This document shows, piece after piece, positions 44,161 to 54,500 of a DNA stretch of 64,000 bases. Position 1 is the first letter of the stretch, and the number at the start of each line of letters is the position of its first letter. The translations under genes were made by a program, and so were the position numbers. The DNA comes from Medicago truncatula (Eukaryota; Streptophyta; Magnoliopsida; Fabales; Fabaceae), in contig NC_053048.1 of NCBI RefSeq assembly GCF_003473485.1, positions 31,864,755-31,928,754 on the forward strand. The letters run 5' to 3'. The notes beneath the pieces are model-generated. The model saw nothing but the letters and a program-made list of their open reading frames with translations, did no database searches and was not told where the DNA came from.

Positions 44161-44966
44161 CTCCCTCCGTCCCTATATGTAACCACCCTTTTGTTTTTAT
44201 TTTTGTCCTTAAATGTAAATCCTTTTTCAAATTACAACACGCATTAATTATTTTTTCCATATATACCCTTATTTAATATTACTACTAATTCTAAAATTAC
44301 AATAAATTGACTTTTCACATTATCTCATTAAACAACACCGGGAAGAGAAAAGAGTTTAATTCTCTCTTTGGTTGTATGCATTCGTAACAATTACTCCCTA
44401 GTGACTCTTGATAACCTTACTCTAGTTTGGTAGGAGTAGTATAAAATGAGAAGCCATTGTTATTATCCGAACCATATTAGTACTACGGCACAAATGGAGG
44501 TAGTCCAATATTCATACGATTTTGACATTACAATGGAGGTAGTGGAAGATTCCTATGATAGTGTTGCATCAGAGGTAGTCCAACAAGTTGCTGCTATGGT
44601 ACATGCTGAAGAAGATGAAGTCCAATCCAAACAAACTGAAGAAAATGAAGTCCAAGATGTGCACATTGAGAAGTTCCCCGAATATGAGTATGAAAATGAC
44701 AGCTATGAAGAAAAAGAATACAAAAAAGTGGTAATGAGCTTTTATTTTGAGGCGTTGTCATAAATATGGTGGTGTGGTTCTTGATCTTCAATGAAAAAGT
44801 ACAATTAATGTAAGTATAATAAAGGCAACCGAGGTAATCCATTAATAGTGGAATGAGGGTAGTTTAGTAAAATTGTAACATAAATCAGACACATTAACTG
44901 CACAGACAACATTTTTTAAGAAATGTGAAAAATGCAATGGGGGGTTATATTAAGGGACGGAGGGAG
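44161..44966. mobile_element. Stowaway/mariner-type element carrying an open frame
   Basis: Ends CTCCCTCCGTCCCTATATGT and ATATTAAGGGACGGAGGGAG, with TA on both sides. At 806 bp it is long for a MITE. It encloses a 105-codon plus-strand frame. Confidence 0.75.
44446..44763 (+). CDS. Small acidic open frame inside the TIR element
   Basis: 105 codons from ATG at 44446 to TAA at 44761-44763. The product is very acidic in its second half (HAEEDEVQSKQTEENEVQD, EYEYENDSYEEKEYKK) and has three partial MEVVQYSYDFD/MEVVEDSYD/SEVVQQV repeats. No transposase motif such as DDD/DDE was recognised. It could be an incidental frame, a transposase relic or a captured piece. No splice signals were needed. Confidence 0.3.
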   Translation: MRSHCYYPNHISTTAQMEVVQYSYDFDITMEVVEDSYDSVASEVVQQVAAMVHAEEDEVQSKQTEENEVQDVHIEKFPEYEYENDSYEEKEYKKVVMSFYFEALS

Positions 44967-45196
44967 TAATTTTTGTATTAAAAAGAGAAATTATGATAAA
45001 ATCACTGCTTACTAATGAGATGGGTTAAAGAGATTAAGAGAATTGAAAAGAAGAGAAAGTAGTAAACATTATTCCTTCAGTATTTATTACAAGTCGTTTT
45101 GATTTTTTTTATTTTATTTTATGTTTTGGTAAATAAAGAGGGTTCACAACTTTGAGGTTTTGACGAATAATATTTGGGTGATATTGTGCTTGGTGG

Positions 45197-45290
45197 TATT
45201 ACCAACTACATTGTCACAAGTGTACAAAGAAATACAAAATATTGTGAAAGAAAAAGAAGAAAGACACTTGTGACATTGTGGTTGACCAAA
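45197..45290. repeat. Hairpin with 25-base arms
   Basis: TACCAACTACATTGTCACAA near 45.2 kb is mirrored by TTGTGACATTGTGGTTG near 45.27 kb. A Stowaway-like end (TTCCTTCAGTATTTATTACA) lies upstream at 45.07 kb, so this may be the inside of an old MITE. Confidence 0.4.
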
Positions 45291-45448
45291 GTCACCAACC
45301 ACAATTTCACTCAAGTGCTACCCCATTTTGACACATATTACAAAATTATGAGAGATTTTACAAAATTATCCATCATTAATGAGATGGAAAAAAGAGAATA
45401 AAAGAATTATAAAAAAAAAAAAAAGAGAGCAACAAATAATAAAAGGTA

Positions 45449-45593
45449 CTCCCTCCGTCTTTAAATATAAGCAAAATTGACTTTTTAGATTTATTCATTT
45501 AATGATGAATTTGGTTCATAATATAGACCACGTACATCATTAAATGAATGACCCTAAAAAGTTAATTTTGCTTATATTTAAAAACGGAGGGAG
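45449..45593. mobile_element. Stowaway MITE, 145 bp
   Basis: CTCCCTCCGTCTTTAAATAT at the left and ATATTTAAAAACGGAGGGAG at the right, TA on both sides, arms nearly complementary through the whole length. Confidence 0.9.
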
Positions 45594-45749
45594 TATGGTA
45601 GAAAGAAGAAAAAAAACATTAATGACGCATTGGGATGAACTATAATTTTGTGAAATGGTTCATTTTCATATAAACAATAAATTTTTGTGATTTTTGTACT
45701 TTGTGTTTGAATTTTCGCGTATTTATGACAATTTCGTCTAAAAATTGAT

Positions 45750-47315
45750 GATTTTGATTAATTTGACACAAATTACAAATTTGGTTAATTATAACTTTGT
45801 AAAACAAAAACAGAATTTGGGAAAAAATTGATTAATTTGAAAAAAAATCTGAATTTGGTTAATTTGGACGAATCTGTAAAACAAAAATAGAATTTGGGAC
45901 AAAATTGATGAATTTGATAAAATTTTGAATTTGGATAATTTGGACGAATCTGTAAAACAAAAACAGAGTTTAGGACAAAGAGAAATGCTAATTACAAACG
46001 CTCTAGCACCCGCTTTTTGACACACGCTTTATTGTGATGCCACGTTGCCAATTCATTTAAACTCATTACTTGTTTACTGGTTTAACCAGTTAGCCTATTT
46101 TTATTTTATTTAATTAATTAATTATATTGTGGTCTCTCCGTTCACCATTTGAAACAGCAGGATACTTCACCACGACCATTCTGTCTCTGTTTGTATTCTG
46201 AGGTATTGTCTATGGTAGCCACCGCCACTAACAGTGCTTGAGCAGTTGTGATTATCGGTTGCCGGACGTGGTAGCTCGCAACAAATACGGAACGACGGTC
46301 AAGGTCGTAGGTCGGTGATTGAAGTCAGGGGCTCACGACGCAGGTAAAGGACATCTAGAGGACTGGTTATGTCATTTTAGTAAAACTTTAATCACAACAA
46401 TTTTGTTTGTTTGTGTAAACGAATAATCTTCAAAGTTGAAACAATATTAAGTGCCATCGTGTAAAACACGGCCAGAAATAATGATAGTAACAGAGGGAAA
46501 AAAAAAGAATAAGAAGTTGAAAACGAAACCATATAGGAGAGAAAAATTGAGGCAGTAATTGAACCTAAAGATTGATTGAAAGTTGATAGTCCAAGAAGGG
46601 ATAAATATATTTGATCTTGACTGGTTTGTTGAACGATGATTGTTTTAAATTAATCTCAAGAAAATGGTGGTAGTGGTTTGAACTGTGAAACTTTTTATAA
46701 GAAAACGGTGGATGGAGGTGGCGGTAGGGTTGAGTTTTGGTGGATGAAATGGTGCGTTGACAACTAGCACAGGGAAGTTACTATTATTGACTTTCTGTCC
46801 ATAGAAATACAATGAATGAAGTTTTTTTTTAGCAAACAATGAAAAATTAAAAAGTTAAACGTGAAAAGCCAACCGGTAGCCAAAAAAAATTATTAAAATA
46901 CAGATTACGTGGTCCAATGGCAGGGCGTTTGATGAAAGGAGAGTGTTTAAGCGTTTGACGCTAGCACTTCTCTTAGGATAAAATTAGTGAATTTGATTAA
47001 TTTGACAAAATTCTGAATTTGGTTAATTTGGACGAATTTATAAAATAAAAAAAGAATTTGGGACAAAATTGGTGAATTGATTAATTTGACAAAATTTTGA
47101 ATTTGGTTAATTTGCAGGTATGTGTATAACAAAAAAAGAATTTAGGACAAAATTGGAGAATTTGATTAATTTGACAAACATCTGAATTTGGTTTAATTTG
47201 GATGAATCTGTAAAATAAAAACAGAATTTAGGACAAAATTAGTGAATTTGATAAAATTCTGAATTTGGTTAATTTTGACAAATTTGTGAATCAAAAATAG
47301 AATTTGGGATGAATT
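45750..47315. repeat. Minisatellite, unit about 85 bp, split by an insertion
   Basis: Repeated phrase AATTTGGTTAATTTGGACGA, then ATCTGTAAAACAAAAACAGA and ATTTGGGACAAAATTG. About three copies lie at 45750-45978 and about four at 46974-47315. The gap is the MULE-like element. Confidence 0.8.
45979..46972. mobile_element. MULE-like element inserted in the minisatellite
   Basis: Left end AGAGAAATGCTAATTACAAA, right end TGACGCTAGCACTTCTC, imperfect inverse copies. TTAGGACAA on the left and TTAGGATAA on the right form a 9-base duplication with one difference. The interior at 46190-46350 is clearly richer in G and C (GGTTGCCGGACGTGGTAGCT), which suggests captured host sequence. Confidence 0.65.
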
Positions 47316-47767
47316 TGACTCAAACAAGAATGGATGATAAGAAGATGGATGTCACATTTTCTAATCCAAGGAAGTGATAAGTTTTTGACCGTGATGATCA
47401 CTACCAAAAAAGATTTTTGATATGATCAAAAATTGATTCAATTCAGAACCAAAAGAGCAATACTCATTTTTTTTTTTTATCAAAATTCATCTGAGTCCTT
47501 ATTCAATTTTCGTGTAACCTTTATACACAAAGGTTCATGATGGCTTTACATAGGGAAGCTACGAGGAAAATCATAAGTTTAGTAACTAATGTTAACATCA
47601 ATGCATAAGTTGTTGAATTGTTACAAATCCGTTACAAATTGATTGTCAAATAAAGGAGCGTGAATGGAGGTGGCGGTTGGTTCCAATTGCTAATGGTATT
47701 TATAATTTCATCATTGAAAGGCGGCATATTTGCTCTTGATTACTGATCAACTTTTTCTTTTCCTTAA

Positions 47768-48288
47768 GGGTCTGTTTAGAACAGCTAATCCTCTAAGGAA
47801 AGAAAGTATCAAGAATGGAAACACAGATTTCAAAGAAACCTTCCATGGTTTGGTTGCACATATGAGAGGAAGGAAAGTTTTCGATAGCAAGGGGAATTAG
47901 AGAAAGACAAAAACAGCCTCATGCCAAAATATAATCTTTATTTTATAATATTATTATTATATAATCATTTTTTTATTGAAAAATGTGAGAATAGTTTCTT
48001 ATGAAGAGAATATTTATCGTTATTTATTTGAGCTATATATGTGTGTATTTTATTAAGATTATATTTATAAAAAAAATATCTTTAGATTTTATTTTACTTA
48101 AAGGTGTGTATGTCATTTTTTCAAGTATACATCTTTCTTTCCTCTCATTTTCTATTCACTTTCACTTCAACCAAACAAACCAGAAAATCATATCACTTTC
48201 CACTCACATTCTACTCACTTTCATTCTTTCAACATTCTTTCCTTATACTATCTTTCCTTTCACTTTCTCTTCTCATCCAAACAGTCCC
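47768..48288. mobile_element. Tourist-like element, TAA duplication
   Basis: Ends GGGTCTGTTTAGAACAG and CATCCAAACAGTCCC, TAA on both sides (47765-47767, 48289-48291). PIF/Harbinger-type termini. The plus-strand open frames inside are AT-driven and hydrophobic; I do not call them genes. Confidence 0.7.
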
Positions 48289-48435
48289 TAAGTGTTGCAC
48301 CATATATCTCCTACTAAATGTCAATTTCTCTTTTTGCGCCCCCTTGCTTCAACATATGTTTGAATAAAGAAAACACTATTGAGCTTAAATAAAACAAGTT
48401 TGCCCCAATTTTATTATTGCAATTCAAAGACATAA

Positions 48436-49016
48436 GGGGCCGTTTGATGGTCGGGATAGGGAGACATGATATGATATGATATATTTATCACATTCTACTT
48501 AAATCTCATGTTTGATGCACCAAATAGATAGGATAAAATAAATTATTTTCGTATCCTATCGTGAATTACTTTTGTAATTTTTATCCTGAGTATAGGCTGA
48601 GTTACAAACTAACTTGACAAGATTAGAAATTCTTTTTTTTTTTTTTAAAAAAAATCGGTATCTGATCCAAGAATCGACTAATCCGAAGGAACCAATCCCA
48701 CCGTCACTTGCGGGGGCCCTGTTTAAAGCCAGAGCATATAAATTCATTCTTTATTTATTATCATGATATTCTCCCATTTTTAAAATAGTGTTGTTCCTTA
48801 CTTATTAATAATTAATTACATGTTTTTTTTAATATTTTATTGATTATGAGAGTAATTTTTTCATTTAATTATAATAAAATAATGATATTCTATTTGTTAT
48901 CATGTGCGCATCAATCACATGATATGTTAATGCTTGTCATGTAAATATAATATCATGTCTCTACCCAATTATATATCATATATTATCTTTATTCTATCCT
49001 AACCATAAAGAGACCT
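48436..49016. mobile_element. Tourist-like element, TAA duplication
   Basis: Ends GGGGCCGTTTGATGGTCGGG and CTATCCTAACCATAAAGAGA with CCT, imperfect inverse copies, TAA on both sides (48433-48435, 49017-49019). Confidence 0.6.
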
Positions 49017-49019
49017 TAA

Positions 49020-51100
49020 AACTAAATAAAATGGACATCATGACATATGCTCAACCCGTTTCCCAAGGGTTTGCTTTGTCCATAAGATTTGTGTTGATAA
49101 TTTAAATGTGGGATGCTATTAGTGATTTCAATGCATTTTACTTGTTTTATTTACCTTGTCATAGTTCTGCTAGTGGAAAAGGACTTTACATTATTATGAA
49201 TTGTGAATCAATGTTTTGTCTAGCTTTGACATGTTAGGATTTAGTGTTGTCATTTATATTTTGTTAAGGTATGAATCAAATCAATTGAGTCTATCAACTA
49301 TTACTCATGCAGTCTCTACACCATTTTGTGTTGGAATCGGCATTGTTTATGGTTCATGTGCAAATTGGTAAGTTCTTAGAAGATTGTTGTTGACAATTTA
49401 GGTTTGGCTGAAAAATACAAGTAAAAGACGAAAATGTTCATCGACAGTTAACTGCCGTCAGCTAAAATTTATCGGTAGTTAACCGCCGATGGGATTGTAT
49501 TGATAAATTACCGGTGTTTTCAGCCAAATACCATATGTGAACAACATTCTTTAAATTCTTGTAGTGATCTTATTTGTGTTGAAGATATAGGTCCGACCCA
49601 AAGCCCATCAAGGCTGGCCTAGACCCATGGACCTCAAAAAATTTATGAATTATGGTGAAAAAAATTAAATAAAAATTGATTTACTATGAAATAATTTACC
49701 CGAAATAATTAGGATGAGATAAAAATTTAAAAAATCAAAACAACCAATAAGATTTTACCGAATATTTTATATGACCCCCACTTCGTTCCTCCTCATTCAA
49801 CATGTTAAATATTTTCAACCCCAAATAATCCACCTCATTTTCAACCCTCGATTACAACCACTTAATTTTTTTTTCCAACAACCCCATTGTAACTAGTATA
49901 ATAGATCGACCATGCTATCAATCTTATTCAAACATCTTGTAAACTTTGAAGTAAATGTGAAATGATTTGATAAATCATTGAAATGTAAAAGTTTATGTAT
50001 AATGGTATTCAAGTATTACATTGTTGTAATTACATCATCTTCTTTTTTTATATATATATTTCATTAGGTTGTGTAATTCATCTTGTAGTGTTCAATAAAA
50101 ACAAAAAAATAAAGGAAAAATAAATGTAACTAGGAGTTTATTTGTTTTCTTTTTTAAAGATTAAGAGTTCATTTGTTGCAGATTATAAAAAAAAAAGATT
50201 TGTTATTTTAATAATTTAAGATTAGTTTTAGAGATTTTTTAAAAAGTTGAAGTTATTTATGTTTGTTTACAAAAATGAAAATCAATTTTTTAAAAAGTCA
50301 GTTATCAATAATGATTTTTAGATGAGATACGCAAAACAACTTTTATTTAAAGAAGTTTTTAGATCTTCTTTTCATATGTGTCTATTTTTTTTTAAATATG
50401 TAATAAATAAATACATACCTTTTTTTTTTGTTGAAAGAAAATAAATGCACACATCCAAAATGATTATTTGATTTAAAAAAATAAAATAAAAATGTCTGGC
50501 TCTAAATCAGTTGTTTATATCTACCCTACAAGGCAGTTTCCACTCTTCCTTTTTTTTTTTTTTTTTTTTTTAAGGAATAAATAAACAAATCAATATGCGA
50601 TTCTTTTTCTCGATGAAATAAAACATTCCTTCATTTTTTTCTGGATGAAAAAAAAAAAAAACATTCCTTCATTCAAATTGTTAAAATACATGGTAAACAA
50701 CAAAAATTCAACGGTTAAAATTGAATTGAAGTAATTGTTAAAAAAAAAAAACATTCCTTCATGCGAACAAACTCACATTATAAAAATTAAAAGCATAACA
50801 CAAAAAAGTTGTATAAATCTGCCAGAATTAAAGTGGTCGATATATTGATATTTGTAATAGTAATGTCTAAATTATTAATTGAAGAAAAACCCATCTTTTA
50901 TGATTATTCTGAACCTTTATCCCCTTTCATCCACAAATCACCATAGATGTGAAATCAATATCTGAATCAACATCTTTGTTATTGATCTGTACTATATTCA
51001 TAAAGGTTAGTGAATTTCATGAATTTCATTTTCGATGAGTTTCTATTTGTTTATTGTTTGTTTTGGTATGAGATATGCATGTCAATTTGATTTTAAGTGA
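49020..51100. other. Gene-poor AT-rich stretch
   Basis: No gene found. At 49430-49510 the sequence AGTTAACTGCCG and GGTAGTTAACCGCCGATGGG resembles fragments of CACTA-type elements. 50.15-50.35 kb has a TTTTTTAAAAAGTTGAAGTT / TTTTTTAAAAAGTCAGTTAT pair. Long poly-T and poly-A runs are common. Confidence 0.35.
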
Positions 51101-51103
51101 GAG

Positions 51104-51700
51104 GTTAGTGTAAATTAAGTTTACGTGTATGTATATAAAAGGGGTTAGTGTAGTTTACGTATGTAGTTTAATGTAAATTCAAATTTACGTATGTTCAATT
51201 TAGGTTAGTGTAAATTCAGTTTACTTACGTTCAATCTAGGTTAATGTAAATTAAGTTTACTTATGTTCAATTTAGGTTAATGTAAATTTAGTTTACGTAT
51301 GTATATAAGAGGTTAGTGTAAATTCAGTTTACTTACGTTCAATCTAGGTTAATGTAAATTCAAGTTTACATATGTTCAATTTAGGTTAGTGTAAATTAAG
51401 TTTACTTACGTTCAATCTAGGTTAATGTAAATTAAGTTTACTTAAGTTCAATTTAGGTTAATATAAATTTAGTTTACGTATGTATATAAGAGGTTACTGT
51501 AAATTCAGTTTACTTACGTTCAATCTAGGTTATAAGTTTACTTACGTTCAATCTAGGTTAATGTAAATTCAGTTTACTTACGTTCAATTTAGGTTAATGT
51601 AAATTAAGTTTGTAAATTCAGTTTACTTACGTTCAATCTAGGTTAATGTAAATTAAGTTTACTTATGTTCAATTTACGTTAATGTAAATTTAGTTAATTT
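51104..51700. repeat. Minisatellite with 36-bp unit
   Basis: Unit GTTCAATCTAGGTTAATGTA plus AATTAAGTTTACTTAC, about fifteen copies in head-to-tail order. At least two longer variants contain GTATGTATATAAGAGGTTA at regular spacing, so a higher-order repeat is possible. Confidence 0.9.
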
Positions 51701-51851
51701 GAAATTTTTATTTTAGTTAAAGGGTATATTAGTCATTTTGGGGTGTAGCTTGTTTTTTTAGGGGTGTGACTAGCACCAGTCTTAATTGAATCAGTAGTAA
51801 TTAATTGAAGTTGATATATCAATTTAAACAAAACAAACGACATAATAAAAC

Positions 51852-51950
51852 ATAAAATCGTGCTCGTGAATTTATCTTAGTTGGTATGAACAATATATAA
51901 TATATGCAAGGTTCAGAGTTCGAACCGTAGCCACCACAAAAAAAATAAAA
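51852..51950 (+). mobile_element. SINE-like fragment
   Basis: TATCTTAGTTGGTATGAAC as an A-box and AGAGTTCGAACCG as a B-box, followed by an A-rich tail. No tRNA cloverleaf. Confidence 0.5.
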
Positions 51951-52390
51951 AAATCAAACAATATTGTACCAAGACAATAAATAAAACAACGATGTACTAA
52001 AACGTCAAAAGTATGGAAAAGCACGAAAGAAAACCAAATCTATATCAAGAAACATTTATTTAGATAAACATAGAAAAAAAAAATGAAGTATGTGGATGGA
52101 TAATTACATATAATTTTTTTTGGTCTAAATGAACTAATTACTTGTAACCAAAAAAAAAGTAATTACTATGAAGGAAGAGCTTTAGGTTTACACTCAAACC
52201 CCCTCATGGTGCAATTATTTTTGTCCGTTCTTATAAGTTATAATCCACCAAATAAAAAAACAAAAGATTATGCTAACTTATATTCCAAGTGCACAGCACC
52301 AAAAAAAAAGAGGTCACGCCAAAAAATTAATATTGCAAGTGCACATATTAAAGAAACTTTATACTTTTAAGAATTTTTTTTTTGTTTTTT
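51951..52390. other. AT-rich spacer
   Basis: No gene or clear element recognised between the SINE-like fragment and the LINE remnant. Confidence 0.2.
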
Positions 52391-53395
52391 TTAAGAGGCT
52401 AAAATGAGATATATTACGACAACTTTTGGCCCTCCTAGTACAAGAAGTACACAGGAAGAAACACCAAAAAAACAGAGAAAGTATCAGACAAATTTACAAG
52501 GCATCACCAATTGCCAAAAAAGTAACCAAAAAAACGAAACCAAAATTAGCATATACCAAGAATGGTAAACGGATTGAGCCACAAGCCATGATAGTTGAAA
52601 GGAATAGAAGCGATCCTCACCTTCAACCACCTAAAGGTTACCGCCTTAATCTTGTCCACCACCTGAGAAATAGAATTATCCAAAAGCATTAAAAATTCTA
52701 TTGTTTTTTTCTTTCCATAATTCCCACGTTGTTGCGAACCAAATAACCTGTAATAACGATTGCCTGCACCTCGCAACACCCCCAATATGACTAAATTGTA
52801 AAAAATGATCTGCCACATTATCAGGCATACCCGTAAATATGATTCCAAACACAGCCAAATAAATTACAGTGTAAAAATAAGTGTGGAGATGTTTCGACCA
52901 AACCACAACCTCCTACACAAGATTGAGCTTCTACATCAATGATTCGACGACGAAAGAGATTGTCCTTGGTCGATAGTCTATCTCGAAACAAACGCCACGC
53001 AAAAAGCAGGACCTTCAATGGAACGTCTTTATGCCGAACGAAGGGTAGCTGAACCTCAGAAGTAATAAAAAACTGCTCATTCAAAAACTTGTAGGCACTA
53101 CGAACAGTGTAACTAGAAGATGAATCCAATCTCCACAACCATCTATCGTTCCTAGTAACCTGCAAGTTAATGTTTTCAAGTAAAAGTCTAAGTTCTTCTA
53201 CCAACTGCTCCTCCCATGCAAACAATCTACGTCACCAAAGCCACGCTCCACCATCTAACCCCCACCCTAAACCGCACATCGCCGACACTGTTTCCTCCTT
53301 CAACATCGACAATTCAAATAAACGACTAAATCTGACCCTTAATGACACACCACACACCCAAGCATTAAATACAAAACTTTTGAAATAAAAATACT
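52391..53395 (-). mobile_element. LINE remnant, ORF2 C-terminal region
   Basis: Minus strand. The zf-RVT region is clear at 52821-53225 (YTVRSAYKFLNEQ, DVPLKVLLFAWRLFRDRLST, KDNLFRRR, CVGGCGLVETSPHLFLHC). After a frameshift it continues as VIWFATTWELWKEKNNRIFN and FRWLKVR, ending GLWLNPFTILGIC. No reverse-transcriptase core remains. Non-functional. Confidence 0.85.
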
Positions 53396-54500
53396 ATATA
53401 TAATTTTTTTAATTAACATTTACTCTTAAAACACATCTTACTAGCATTTTTCATAAATAAAAATAAAAATAAAGAATCTATTGAGAATCTCTTTCATGAA
53501 GAATCTCCAACCCCACAGGTGATGGAGCACATGGTGATGTCGAAGATATGTGCAAGGACTTATCATCTCTCTCACTAGAATTATTGGTCTTTTTTAATAC
53601 ATATCAATATCATGAATAAAATGGATAATAATTGAACATTTTTTTTGTTCATGGTCACCAGACATATCATATTACAAGACCCTACATATAGGGCGTGCAT
53701 CATCTGAATAATTTATTGGGTTTTCTTTTTGTTTCTTAAATAAAAAATAGAATAATTGTTTGGCATATTTATTCTAGGTCACCTCACATATCCACATTAC
53801 TAGAGCTGTGAATATTTCCAATTTTTATTTTAAAAAATAGTTGTAAAAAGAGAGCTATTTTTTTTTTCTATGCATGCTAGAAAGGATTTTCTAGATCATG
53901 ACCTAAAAACAATTAATATCCAAAAATAACTATGTGTTGACATTCATTAGATGAATATGAAAACAAACACTACATTGATAGCATGCATAAGTTGGTAAAA
54001 AAAAAAAAATGATTAAGTAGGACTACGTTTAAACATGTATGGTCAGACACTGTTTAATTTTGTGAATTGTGAGACACTCATTACGCATTAATCCAGATAA
54101 GATAATAATGATAGATATAAAATTAGGTATTATGAAGAACAAAAATGATAGAGATGGAGATGTATATGTGAATTGAAATTGATTAATTAATTATTAGTAC
54201 ATTGAGCATAAATAAATACAGATAAAATTGCAACAAATAAATAAAAATCAAAACGCTCCTTAAAGGAAAAGATAAGGAAATTTCACCACGTGAAAGAACT
54301 AATCCCTTCATTATTTCAAAATACATGAAAGACAACCTTTCCCATTTCACAAGGGCTCCACATAATTGAAATTCTTTCATTTTTTGCAAAATAAATTGCA
54401 AAAAATAATAACCAAAGTTTTTTTTTTCCTTTTTCAATTATTGCTTCAAGAATGAACCAAACCACACCACACATAAATGCAAATATCACATGATTTTTTT
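53396..54500. other. 3' flank of paralogue 7
   Basis: AT-rich, no gene seen. It lacks the 3' flank unit shared by paralogues 1, 3 and 4, in line with paralogue 7 being outside the recent duplications. Confidence 0.35.

Noticed and set aside
48001-48367. Hydrophobic plus-strand open frames
   Set aside because: They lie inside a Tourist-like element in pyrimidine-rich DNA; the Phe/Ile/Ser/Leu composition reflects base content and not a membrane protein.
51104-51700. CRISPR-like array
   Set aside because: The repeats are contiguous without unique spacers, and the context is plant nuclear DNA.
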